DNA of 64,000 nt from positions 1 to 64,000 of the forward strand of contig NZ_JAGTAS010000029.1 of assembly GCF_025685425.1 (NCBI RefSeq), written 5' to 3'. Shown here in pieces: positions 49,754 to 58,381 of the stretch. The position numbers were made by a program, and so were the translations under genes. The notes beneath the pieces were generated by a model. The model was given only the letters and a program-made list of their open reading frames with translations, was not told the DNA's origin and did no database searches. Source of the stretch: Terriglobus albidus (lineage in GTDB: Bacteria > Acidobacteriota > Terriglobia > Terriglobales > Acidobacteriaceae). Position 1 is the first letter of the stretch, and each line of letters begins with the position of its first letter.

Positions 49754-50428
49754 CTACTTTTTCGCGATCTTCTTAGTTTCGGTACTGCTGCTGCCGGCCT
49801 GCGCCTTGGCGTTCTGGATGGCAGGCTCAATCTGTTCAAAGTCCGAGATCTGCTGAAAGGCCTTGTCGGTTACTACCCAGATGGTTGGGGTCTGGTTGAT
49901 GCCGATGCGGTCGCCCAGTGCGCGGTCGGCCTTGACCTCGTTGGCCAGCTCACCCTGCGGGTCGACGACAAAGGGAAGCTGCTGTTTGCGGTCGGCCAGG
50001 AACTTCTGGGTCGCCCGCAGCAGATCGTCTTTGCTGGCGATCATGTTCTGGTTCTGGAAGATGGCCAGGCGGTATTGGTCGGCGATGTTCTTGCCGTTGG
50101 GAAGCTTGTCCTGCATGTAACGGGCGTAGACGGCGGCGTCAAAGCTCCAGATATGCGCTCCGCCCAGGGGAAAGTCCTTCATGACGACGGGGACGCCGTA
50201 TTTCATGCTCAGCTCGTGCACCAGGGGGTAGGCACGGGAGCAGGCCGGGCATTCCAGGTCGACAAACTCCCAGATGGCTACTTTGGCGCCGGCCGGGGGC
50301 TTCAGCATGGAGGTGTCTTTGAAGGTCGTCGAGGGCGCCTGGCCGCTGACAAACTGGGCGACTGCTGGTACGGCGGCGGCAGTGGCGGTGAGGGCAAGGG
50401 CGAGCAGGAGCTTGGGTGTACGCATCAT
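49754..50428 (-). CDS. DsbA-family thiol oxidoreductase
   Basis: The 224-residue protein has a signal peptide (LLLALALTATAAAVPAVA) and a thioredoxin fold with C60-P-A-C63 (FVDLECPACSR). The cis-Pro loop INQTPTIWVV is present. CPAC rather than CPHC suggests a lower oxidising power. It likely works in the periplasm on disulfide bonds. Confidence 0.85.
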   Translation of the reverse strand: MMRTPKLLLALALTATAAAVPAVAQFVSGQAPSTTFKDTSMLKPPAGAKVAIWEFVDLECPACSRAYPLVHELSMKYGVPVVMKDFPLGGAHIWSFDAAVYARYMQDKLPNGKNIADQYRLAIFQNQNMIASKDDLLRATQKFLADRKQQLPFVVDPQGELANEVKADRALGDRIGINQTPTIWVVTDKAFQQISDFEQIEPAIQNAKAQAGSSSTETKKIAKK

Positions 50429-50559
50429 AATGGGTTGATTAAAGGACGTCGCCGGGCAGCCGGGGCGAGCAAGCTGATTTTACTCGTTTTTCCCGCCGGG
50501 AGAATTTTGCGCAACCGTCCCCAGGCGGAGACAATCTAACAACAGACGAACGCCTGAAG

Positions 50560-52047
50560 ATGACTCGACTTACGCGCGCCATACGATCGGTTTCTGCTGC
50601 CCTCCCCCTCGCTGCTTCGCTCGTTCTGGCGCAGGATACGACCACCATTCCGCCGATCTCGAACCTTCCGGACGCCCCCTCTGCCGCGCAGATCAAATTG
50701 GATGGTGTGCCCATCAGCGTAGCCACCTCCGAGGTCCGGCGATTGACGCTGGATGAGGCCATCCAGCTCGGCATGGAGCACAATGTACAGCTCATTGTGG
50801 CGCGGCAGCAGCAGCGTTCGCTCCACGGGCAGGTGGGCACGGCGTTGCAGGCCATTACTCCAAATATGTCCATTCAGGGGACGGCGAACCGGGCAGAGAT
50901 CAGCCTGGCGGCTCTGGGTTTCAGCCCCACCAAGTCTGGACGACTGTTGAGCACCTTCGGTATTCCGGCTTCGGCGATTCCAAATATCGTGAAGGTCGAT
51001 ACCGTCACGGCACAGGTCAACCTGCAGCAGTACCTGTTCAATATGCCGGCCATCGAGATCTACCGTGCCGCTAAATCGCAGCAGCAGGTCGCCGAACTGA
51101 ATACGGCCACGGTTCGCGGCGATGTGGTGCTCCAGGTGGGAACCACCTATCTCAGCATCCTGGCGGATGCGGCCAATGTCGCCAATAATCAGGCTCTGCT
51201 GAAGCAGGAAGAAGAGGTTCTGCGGCAGGCGCAGGCACAGCATGATGCCGGCGTCGGGACCAATCTCGATGTGCTGCGGGCGCGATCGCAGTTTCAGCAG
51301 CAGCAACAGGCGCTGATCAGCGCTGAGAATGCGCTGGCCAAGGACAAGATTTCGCTGAATCGCCTGATCGGCCTGCCGGCAAACCAGTCGATTGAGCTGA
51401 CCGACATCGTTCCCTACTCCGAGCTTGCGCAGATGGCTCTTCCGGATGCCAAGAACCTTGCCTATCAGCGGCGGAAGGACTTTCTCCGCCTGCAGGCTCA
51501 GATCCGCGTCTACGAGCGCCAGCGCCGCGCGATCACCTATGAGCGTCTTCCTGCCCTGAGCTTCGAGGGCAACTACGGCGTCACCGGCGGCTATATTCCG
51601 AATGCGGCTACCAGCGGCCTGTATCACGGCACCTTCAGCGCCATGGCGAAGCTGGATGTGCCGATCTTTGCCGAGTCTCGCTTCAGGGGCGATCGCCAGG
51701 TGGCTGATGCTCAGCTGGAGTCATTGCGGAACCAGATCGCCGACCTTCGCGTGGGCATTGATCAGCAGCTTCGTTCCGCGATGCTGGATGTGACCTCCAC
51801 CTCGGAGCGGGTGAAGGTCGCAGGATCGAATGTCGACCTGGCCAGCCAGGCGCTGAGAGACACCATTGACCGCTACCAGGCCGGCGTGGACGACAACCTG
51901 CCGGTGGTGCAGGCCGAGGCCCAGCTTGCCGCCGCCCAGTCGCAGTATGTGACAGCAAATTTCCAGTACAACCAGGCAAAGCTGCAGCTCGCACGCAACA
52001 CCGGTGTTGTGGAGACGCAGTACAAGACTTATCTGGGGCGGAATTAG
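50560..52047 (+). CDS. TolC-family outer membrane efflux protein
   Basis: The 495-residue protein has a signal peptide and two repeats of the TolC fold: RRLTLDEAIQLGMEHNVQLI starts the first, with long coiled-coil helices (LKQEEEVLRQAQAQHDAGVG, then LDVLRARSQFQQQQQALISA). It forms a trimeric outer-membrane tunnel. No inner-membrane pump or adaptor gene is adjacent, so partners must be elsewhere. It is divergent from the DsbA-like gene. Confidence 0.9.
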   Translation: MTRLTRAIRSVSAALPLAASLVLAQDTTTIPPISNLPDAPSAAQIKLDGVPISVATSEVRRLTLDEAIQLGMEHNVQLIVARQQQRSLHGQVGTALQAITPNMSIQGTANRAEISLAALGFSPTKSGRLLSTFGIPASAIPNIVKVDTVTAQVNLQQYLFNMPAIEIYRAAKSQQQVAELNTATVRGDVVLQVGTTYLSILADAANVANNQALLKQEEEVLRQAQAQHDAGVGTNLDVLRARSQFQQQQQALISAENALAKDKISLNRLIGLPANQSIELTDIVPYSELAQMALPDAKNLAYQRRKDFLRLQAQIRVYERQRRAITYERLPALSFEGNYGVTGGYIPNAATSGLYHGTFSAMAKLDVPIFAESRFRGDRQVADAQLESLRNQIADLRVGIDQQLRSAMLDVTSTSERVKVAGSNVDLASQALRDTIDRYQAGVDDNLPVVQAEAQLAAAQSQYVTANFQYNQAKLQLARNTGVVETQYKTYLGRN

Positions 52048-52073
52048 GGCCTATCGATAAATTCGATAGACCC

Positions 52074-52440
52074 CATGCATTGGTGCCTATGTCCCTCAGG
52101 GACACCACCCCAACGAACACGTTCGTTGGAGACCCGGACATGGGCTCGGCCTTTTTTCCCGATGCAAAATTCTTTAGCTTGTACGAACATAACCCTTCCG
52201 AGATGTCGACAAATTCGCATCGAGTTAAGAGTTATAGAGCGGGCCTTCAGCCCTTCGATATTTTGTGGGCACCGAAACCTGGGGCGTTGCCCCAGGCTGG
52301 TATGGAACGCGCCTTCAGCGCTTTCCTGCCGGGTATCTTTTTGTTTGTCATTTCGGAGCGTAGCGGAGAAATCCGCTTTTCTACCGATAGTTACTCTAGC
52401 CGGGTGCCCCACCCTCGCAACGCTAGGGTGGGTTAGGAAT
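52074..52440. repeat. R2, R4 and R2 repeat cluster
   Basis: An R2-like unit (about 52074-52143) is followed by an R4 block (AGTTATAGAGCGGGCCTTCA, CCTGGGGCGTTGCCCCAGG, CGCCTTCAGCG) and an R2 unit with CCCACCCTCGC/CGCTAGGGTGGG arms (52399-52440). The order R2-R4-R2 matches that at 27.5-27.8 kb. Confidence 0.75.
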
Positions 52441-52478
52441 ACCCTAAATTCCCAACCAAAACACAAAACAAAAAAAAG

Positions 52479-53219
52479 CTATTTTGAAGGTTCGATCTTC
52501 GTCGCCTTGTCGTTGACGAAGGTTACGTCGTAGGGCTTATCCAGGTTGTAGTAATGCACTGTGCGGTCGCCCTTTTTCTGACTTCCGCTCTGGCTCACCT
52601 GTCCCAGGGCCATCATCATCATGTTCTCGCTCATGCCGAGTTTGGCCTCGTGCTTGTCGATCGCTGCCCAGTTCTCCGCTCCCCAGTGCTTGTAGAGCGT
52701 GTGCGGATCGTCATAGAAGAACATCTCGTCCAGATAGAAGGTGTACTGGCCGTTCTCGATATAGCCGACAGTTGCGGCATAGGTCTCTTTCTCCTCCGGC
52801 TTGGAGAAGACCGCCATGATGGCCGTGCTATCGGCAGGGATGCGCTGGGTTGCGATCACGCTCTTAGGCGGACGCTGCGTAATCATGTCCTTGATGTCCA
52901 TGGGCTGCGCGCCCAGCAGCGTGCCGGCCTTCTTACTCCATTGCACCTGTTTGCCGGCATAAGGGAAGTACTCCATCTGGCCACCGGCGGAGATCCAGAC
53001 GCGTTTGCCGATCAGGTCTTTCGCGTCCTTCATGGTGCTGGGGTAGAGGTGCTTCAGGTGCACCATGTCATCGTCGGTCAGCTTCCACTCAAAAGTAGGC
53101 TTTTCTACGACTGCGGTTGCGGCCTGGTGGCGCTGATAGGCGATCATGCCCAGGCGGCCTCCGACAACGAGGACAACGGCAACGGTACAGCCAATAGCAA
53201 TCTTCTTCCCGGTCTCCAT
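52479..53219 (-). CDS. Hypothetical single-pass membrane protein
   Basis: The 246-residue product starts METGKKIAIGCTVAVVLVVG with one transmembrane segment (residues 7-28) and a C-terminal soluble domain rich in aromatic and charged residues (QMEYFPYAGKQVQWSKKAG, YTFYLDEMFFYDDPHTLYKH). No family is recognised. The chosen ATG sits next to the R6 element. Confidence 0.65.
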   Translation of the reverse strand: METGKKIAIGCTVAVVLVVGGRLGMIAYQRHQAATAVVEKPTFEWKLTDDDMVHLKHLYPSTMKDAKDLIGKRVWISAGGQMEYFPYAGKQVQWSKKAGTLLGAQPMDIKDMITQRPPKSVIATQRIPADSTAIMAVFSKPEEKETYAATVGYIENGQYTFYLDEMFFYDDPHTLYKHWGAENWAAIDKHEAKLGMSENMMMMALGQVSQSGSQKKGDRTVHYYNLDKPYDVTFVNDKATKIEPSK

Positions 53220-53233
53220 GCCAAGAAGCTTAC

Positions 53234-53290
53234 TAGAGCCTTTCCTCTGTTGCTGGAATCCCGAAGCGCCACCAGCAGGAAAAGGCTCTA
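53234..53290. mobile_element. R6-type short inverted-repeat element
   Basis: TAGAGCCTTT at one end and AAAGGCTCTA at the other enclose TGTTGCTGGAATCCCGAA, which resembles the left part of the 34.0 kb element (TGTTGCTGGGTATTCCGAA). The outer TA flanks both ends. It supplies the TAG stop codon of the MFS gene. Confidence 0.65.
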
Positions 53291-54601
53291 TTCCACGGGC
53301 TCGGCTGCCGTCTGCATCTCGTTGGCGGAGAGCAGTGTCTCGGACGACAACTGATCGACATCGCGCAGCGGCTTGAAGAGAATGCTCCACAGCGCGGTGA
53401 CAGTGACTGACAGAATGCCGCCGACGACCACCGCGCGCACAGCTCCCAACCACTGCGCTGTCAGGCCGGACTCGAACTCGCCGAACTCGTTCGACGCTCC
53501 GAGAAAGAGCCAGTTCACCGCGCTGACACGTCCCCGCATCTCCGGCGGTGTGGCCATCTGCAACAGAGACGAGCGGACGACGACGCTGACCATATCGCTC
53601 GCTCCCACAATCGCAAGCGCCGCCAGCGAGAGCCACAGCGACTTCGAAAGGCCGAAGAGAATCGTGGCCACGCCGTAGATGCCAACGCAGGTCAGCATCT
53701 TCTTCCCTGCATCGTGGCGGATCGGCTTGACAGTCAGCAGCAGCGAGACGGTAAGCGCGCCAACGGAAGGCGCGGCGCGCAGCATACCCAGGCCCGCAGG
53801 GCCGGCGTGCAGAATCTCCTGCGCGAAGATCGGCATCAGCGAGACAGCGCCGCCCAGCAACACGGCGAAGAGATCCAGTGAGATGGAGCCAAGCAGCAGC
53901 TTCTTGTACCAGAGGTAGTGCAGACCGGCCAGCACCGTCTTGAGGCTTACGTTCTCCCGTCTGGCGGGCGCGCCCTGGGGCTTGACCATGCTGATCAGAA
54001 TGACGAAGGCGGTGAGTCCCGCGATGGTGAAGCAATAGACAAGGGGTGCTCCACGCAGAAAGGCGAGCGAGCCGCTGAGAGGCAGAGTGAACAGAATGCC
54101 GCCCAGGGCCGGTCCGGCGACATTGGCGATCTGGAAGAAGGTCGCGCCCCAGGTGACGGCGTTGAAGAAGTCATCCCTGGGCACGAGTTGCGGCACCAGG
54201 GCGGAACTGGCGGGTCCGCTGAAGGCGCGGCCTGTACCAATCAGGAAGAGGATGCCGTAGATATACAGCACATTCCTGGTGCCGGACAGCGCTACCCACA
54301 GCAGCGCCGCGGTGCAGACCGCCTGCAGGATGTAGCAGATGCGGATGATGTTGCGCCGGTCATACCGGTCGGCGACATGGCCCGCGAAGAGAGCGAAGAA
54401 GATTCCGGGAAGAAAGAGCGCCAGGCCGGTGTAGCCAAGATCGATGGCACGGTGTGTGATCTGGTAAACCTGCCAGGCTACAGCGATGGTCTGTGCTTCG
54501 GCGCCCAGGATTCCCACCAGGCGGGCTGACTGGTAAAAGCGAAAATTGCGCGAACGAAAGGCGCTGGCTGCCGATCCCAGCCGTTGGGAAGAGTCTGACA
54601 T
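53288..54601 (-). CDS. MFS transporter (DHA3/EntS-like)
   Basis: The 437-residue protein has 12 predicted membrane segments. The loop between segments 2 and 3 (GHVADRYDRRNIIRICYIL) is the usual MFS motif, and ASDMVSVVVRSSLLQMATPP and RGRVSAVNWLFLG are typical of DHA3 siderophore or drug exporters. Substrate unknown. Its stop codon TAG lies at the edge of the R6 element. Confidence 0.85.
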   Translation of the reverse strand: MSDSSQRLGSAASAFRSRNFRFYQSARLVGILGAEAQTIAVAWQVYQITHRAIDLGYTGLALFLPGIFFALFAGHVADRYDRRNIIRICYILQAVCTAALLWVALSGTRNVLYIYGILFLIGTGRAFSGPASSALVPQLVPRDDFFNAVTWGATFFQIANVAGPALGGILFTLPLSGSLAFLRGAPLVYCFTIAGLTAFVILISMVKPQGAPARRENVSLKTVLAGLHYLWYKKLLLGSISLDLFAVLLGGAVSLMPIFAQEILHAGPAGLGMLRAAPSVGALTVSLLLTVKPIRHDAGKKMLTCVGIYGVATILFGLSKSLWLSLAALAIVGASDMVSVVVRSSLLQMATPPEMRGRVSAVNWLFLGASNEFGEFESGLTAQWLGAVRAVVVGGILSVTVTALWSILFKPLRDVDQLSSETLLSANEMQTAAEPVE

Positions 54602-54797
54602 TACAGTCCTAATGCTTTCATATCGGCCCCATGGCCGTCATGCCGGTGATGTTTTTGCGATATGTCGTAGGACGGACGAGGCGAGGAAATAGTACGCACC
54701 GTATCTGCTGCAGTATCTTCCTTCGCAAGGTCACGGGGTTTGTGAATAGAAGATTTATGCTGGTGACATCCGTACCGCCAATAAGGAGCAATGCCCG

Positions 54798-56567
54798 TTG
54801 ACTTGCCGGTCGATCGCTGCCGCCGTATCTCTGTTTTCGCTCGCTCTTCCCTTTGAGGTTGTTGCAATGCAGGCGCAGTCACCGGAGCCGGTGCGCGCCC
54901 GCCACGGCATGGTGGTCAGCATTCACCACGATGCCTCAGATGCCGGTTTAGAGATGCTGAAACAGGGCGGAAATGCCGTGGATGCGGCCGTGGCTGTCGG
55001 CTTCGCTCTGGCGGTTGTGTACCCGCAGGCGGGCAATATCGGCGGTGGCGGCTTTATGCTCATCCGCGATAAGCATGGCAAGACGCACTTCCTTGACTAC
55101 CGCGAGAAGGCGCCTGCGGCGGCCTCGGCCAATATGTATCTCGACGAGAAGGGCAATGTCATTCCGCGCATGTCGATCACCGGTTACAAGGCCAGCGGCG
55201 TGCCGGGGACGGTTGCCGGACTTACCTATGCGGAACAGCACTTCGGCAAGCTCGGACTTGCGAAGATCATGGCGCCTGCCATCCGTCTCGCGGAAGAAGG
55301 CTTCACCTTTACCGACGAGGAAGTGAACACGCTGCATAGCGCCAATCTGGCGAAGTTTCCCACATCGCATCGTATCTACCAGCGCGACGGCGACTTCTAT
55401 AAGGCCGGTGAAGTCTTCAAACAGCCGGAGCTGGCGGCGACGCTGCGCCGCATCGTTGCCGATCCCACCGAGTTCTATAAGGGCAAAATGGCGCGGCAGA
55501 TCGCCGACTTCGAGGCAAAGAACGGTGGCCTCATCACCGTCGCCGATCTGGCTGCCTACGAAGTGAAAGATCGTAAGCCCATCGAGGGTGACTATCACGG
55601 CTATCACATCATCACTTCGCCGCCGCCGAGCTCAGGCGGTATTGTGCTGCTGGAGTCGCTGGGCATCCTGACCGGCTATAACCTGCCCAAGTTTGGTGCG
55701 GACCGCAGCGCGGCGCAGGTGAACCTGATTACTGAAGCGTTTCGCCGCGCCTTCATGGACCGCGGCGATTATCTCGGCGATCCCGACTTCATGAAGATGC
55801 CGCTGAAGGAGATGGCTAATCCGAAGTATCACGAGGCCTGGCGTAAGACCATCACGGTCGGCAAGCCCACGCCTTCGAAGGATCTGGTTCGTCCCGCAGG
55901 TATCATGCCTCCCGCACCGACAGTTCCTCCGGCAAAGGAGTCGACCGAGACCACGCATTTTTCTGTGATGGATGCGGATGGCATGGCGGTGGCCAATACT
56001 TACACACTGAACTTTCTGTTCGGCTCTTCAGTGACCGTCGACGGCCTGGGCTTTCTGCTCAACGATGAGATGGATGACTTCGCCTCCAAGATGGGCGTGC
56101 CCAACGGCTTCGGACTGATCCAAGGACCGGCCAACGCAATCGCCCCCGGCAAACGGCCTCTTTCGGCCATGACACCTACCATCGTGACGACGAAGAATCA
56201 CTGGTATCGCAAAGGGAAGGTGCGTTTCGTGCTGGGCTCGCCCGGCGGCCCTACCATCATCTCGACGGTGGCCAACAACATCATCTCCATCCTTGACAAC
56301 CATCTCGACGTACAGCAGGCGGCAGACGCGCCGCGCTTCCATCACCAGTACCTTCCTGATGAGCTAAGTGTGGAAAAGAAGTTCCCGCTCGATGTGGTGG
56401 AGCAGTTGAAGGCGACGGGATATACCATCAAACGCTCCGGCGAGTTCGACGAGAAGAATCCAGGTGTCTGGGGAGATAGCGAGTTGATTGCTGTCGATCC
56501 CAAGACTGGAGAACTCCTGGGCGGACACGATAACCGGCGGAAGTTTGGAAAAGCAGCGGGATATTGA
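54798..56567 (+). CDS. ggt: Gamma-glutamyltransferase
   Basis: The 589-residue Ntn-hydrolase cleaves gamma-glutamyl bonds such as that of glutathione, in the periplasm. It has a signal peptide, GGNAVDAAVAVGFALAVVYP and GGGGFMLI, and the self-cleavage site T385 in ESTETTHFSVMDADG, where the small subunit begins. GSPGGPTIISTV closes the active site. TTG 54798 is preferred because AAGGAG is 9 bases upstream and the ATG at 54791 is out of frame. Confidence 0.93.
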   Translation: MTCRSIAAAVSLFSLALPFEVVAMQAQSPEPVRARHGMVVSIHHDASDAGLEMLKQGGNAVDAAVAVGFALAVVYPQAGNIGGGGFMLIRDKHGKTHFLDYREKAPAAASANMYLDEKGNVIPRMSITGYKASGVPGTVAGLTYAEQHFGKLGLAKIMAPAIRLAEEGFTFTDEEVNTLHSANLAKFPTSHRIYQRDGDFYKAGEVFKQPELAATLRRIVADPTEFYKGKMARQIADFEAKNGGLITVADLAAYEVKDRKPIEGDYHGYHIITSPPPSSGGIVLLESLGILTGYNLPKFGADRSAAQVNLITEAFRRAFMDRGDYLGDPDFMKMPLKEMANPKYHEAWRKTITVGKPTPSKDLVRPAGIMPPAPTVPPAKESTETTHFSVMDADGMAVANTYTLNFLFGSSVTVDGLGFLLNDEMDDFASKMGVPNGFGLIQGPANAIAPGKRPLSAMTPTIVTTKNHWYRKGKVRFVLGSPGGPTIISTVANNIISILDNHLDVQQAADAPRFHHQYLPDELSVEKKFPLDVVEQLKATGYTIKRSGEFDEKNPGVWGDSELIAVDPKTGELLGGHDNRRKFGKAAGY

Positions 56568-56570
56568 GAA

Positions 56571-56724
56571 AAGTTAAAAGTTAAAAGTTGCAAGTTAAAG
56601 GGGTTAAGGCATGGATAGCAAGAACTTTGTTCTTCACCCATGCCTCGCTTTTTCGTTTGGGGTCGCAACGCATTCTGCCTCGCCCATGCGTTAACGTTTT
56701 AACTTTTAACTTGCAACTTTTAAC
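56571..56724. repeat. R5 palindromic repeat, copy 1
   Basis: Arms AGTTAAAAGTTGCAAGTTAA and TTAACTTGCAACTTTTAACT flank a centre with GGCATGG ... CCCATGCC. It lies between the convergent ggt and dehalogenase genes; the dehalogenase stop codon is inside the arm. Confidence 0.85.
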
Positions 56725-57605
56725 TCCTCAATCCATTCCTTGATATTCGCTCCAATCACATCCGGATGATCTTCCTGCAGGTAGTGAAGGCCCGAACGAA
56801 GCTGTACGACCTCACAGTTCTTCAGGTTCTTCGTGAAGCTTTCTGCGAATGCGGGCGAGATCAACGCTCCTGGATTGCCCACGAACAGCAGCTTCGGGTA
56901 GGTGGATGCGGCGAGTGCGCGGTGTGCTTCCTCCAGCGTGGTGTACACATCGCTGGGAGTCCCTGCGATGGGCAACTCGTTGGGAAACCGCCAAGTGGGA
57001 CGGCGCGATTCCGGCGTCGGAAATGGAGCGCGGTAGACCGCCATCTCTTCCTGGGTGAGCTTTCGTGCGGTCGCTGCCGGAAGTATGCCTTCAACGAAGA
57101 TATTGCTCTCGAGGATCATCGCTTCGCCCACGCCAGGTGTTCTGAAGCGTTGGAAGGTTTCGATCTGTGCAGGATGGAAATCGTTCCATGTGGGCATGGG
57201 GCGGATGAACTCCATGAACGCAAGTCCACGCACAAGCTCCGGCCTGCGTGCTGCCAGGTGAAAGGCGAGTGCGGTGCCCCAGTCCTGCGCGACGAGATAT
57301 GCCGATGTGATGTTCATCCGTTCGAGAAAGGCATCGAGGTAACGGACATGATCTGCGAACCGATACTCAATCGCCGGCTTGCCGGATTGTCCGAAGCCGA
57401 TCAGGTCCGGCGCGATGCAATGCGCGACCGGAGCCACGAGCGGAAGGATGTTGCGCCAGATGTAGGACGACGTTGGATTTCCATGCAGAAACAGCGCCAC
57501 TGGCGCGCCCAGAGTTCCTGCTTCAGAGGTTCCTGCTTCGCGGTAAGCCATGGTCGAGTCCAGAACCTCGACCTGAGACAACAGCACATCATTCAGTACG
57601 CTCAT
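56706..57605 (-). CDS. dhaA: Haloalkane dehalogenase (HLD-II type)
   Basis: The 299-residue alpha/beta hydrolase hydrolyses carbon-halogen bonds. The nucleophile D108 is in VAQDWGTALAF, halide is held by N43 (LFLHGNPTSS) and W109, the acid is E132 (MEFI) and the base H274 (GLHYLQED). This set is that of subfamily II. The start MSVLNDVLL overlaps the tetR stop by four bases. The last residues (KVAS and stop) come from the R5 repeat. Confidence 0.9.
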   Translation of the reverse strand: MSVLNDVLLSQVEVLDSTMAYREAGTSEAGTLGAPVALFLHGNPTSSYIWRNILPLVAPVAHCIAPDLIGFGQSGKPAIEYRFADHVRYLDAFLERMNITSAYLVAQDWGTALAFHLAARRPELVRGLAFMEFIRPMPTWNDFHPAQIETFQRFRTPGVGEAMILESNIFVEGILPAATARKLTQEEMAVYRAPFPTPESRRPTWRFPNELPIAGTPSDVYTTLEEAHRALAASTYPKLLFVGNPGALISPAFAESFTKNLKNCEVVQLRSGLHYLQEDHPDVIGANIKEWIEELKVAS

Positions 57606-58189
57606 CGTTGCCCCTTGAACACGGTTTGAAAGATGATCTTGCGAAAACGTTCCAGTGCGGCCGGTCCCCGCTCGACTTTCATGCGAAGGATGGCTCCTTC
57701 CCATGAGGAGAGAAGGAACTCAGCCAGATCTACGGGGTCAAAGGTGTTGCCAATCTCGCCGGTCGCCTGCGCTTCGGCGATGCAGGCGGCGAACGGCTCG
57801 CGCCATTCCTCGAAGATCTCCTCCAGCCGCTGACGCAGGCGTTTGCTGTGCGTGACCGTTTCCAGGCTGAAATCGCCGATCAGGCATCCACGGCCCCATT
57901 TATCCGCAGCCAATACATCGCTGATGATCTCCAGGTAACGCTCCAGCCGCCGGCGCGGTGAAAGTGTCCGGTCGCCGAGCGATCGCTGGATATGTCCCTG
58001 CAGGTTCTCGAAGTACCGGTCGAGAACCTCCTGGGCAAAGGCCTCTTTTGAGCGGAAGTGATTGGTGAACGAGCCATGCGGAGCTCCGGCCGCTTCACAG
58101 ATGTCGCGGACCGACGCGCCCTGATATCCCGACTTGAACATTACCTTCAGGCCGGCCTTGAGAATGTCTTCACGAAGAGAAGGTCGCAT
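57602..58189 (-). CDS. TetR-family repressor
   Basis: The 195-residue protein has an N-terminal TetR helix-turn-helix (KAGLKVMFKSGYQGASVRDI, AAGAPHGSFTNHFRSKEAF) and a helical ligand-binding rest (residues 60-195). It starts at the edge of a palindrome that is very probably its own operator, and overlaps the dehalogenase gene, so it likely represses both until a halogenated or related compound binds. The ligand is unknown. Confidence 0.9.
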   Translation of the reverse strand: MRPSLREDILKAGLKVMFKSGYQGASVRDICEAAGAPHGSFTNHFRSKEAFAQEVLDRYFENLQGHIQRSLGDRTLSPRRRLERYLEIISDVLAADKWGRGCLIGDFSLETVTHSKRLRQRLEEIFEEWREPFAACIAEAQATGEIGNTFDPVDLAEFLLSSWEGAILRMKVERGPAALERFRKIIFQTVFKGQR

Positions 58190-58224
58190 GACAACTCAAT
58201 ACGATTGTGCGTATTGAGTTGTCA
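58189..58224. promoter_or_regulatory. TetR operator palindrome
   Basis: TGACAACTCAATACG (58189-58203) and CGTATTGAGTTGTCA (58210-58224) are perfect 15-bp inverted repeats with a 6-base centre. The palindrome includes the first base of the start codon. Confidence 0.85.
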
Positions 58225-58225
58225 A
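58196..58225 (-). promoter_or_regulatory. tetR-dhaA promoter within the operator
   Basis: On the minus strand TTGACA and TATTGA are 18 bases apart and the ATG lies 6 bases beyond the -10. The mRNA would begin at the start codon, and repressor binding would cover both hexamers. Confidence 0.6.
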
Positions 58226-58230
58226 GATTG

Positions 58231-58380
58231 AAAGTTAAAAGTTGCAAGTTAAAGCGTTAAGGCATGGGCAGCGAAACTCTGTTCCTTACCCATGCCTTGC
58301 TTTATCGTTTGCCAGATGAGTGATCGTGTTCGTCTCACCCATGCGTTAACGCTTCAACTTTTAACTTTCAACTTTTAACT
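58231..58380. repeat. R5 palindromic repeat, copy 2
   Basis: Same arms as copy 1 (AGTTAAAAGTTGCAAGTT, CAACTTTTAACTTTCAACTT) with a GGCATGG/CCATGCC centre. The stop codon of the SGNH gene is 2 bases beyond it. Confidence 0.85.
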
Positions 58381-58381
58381 C

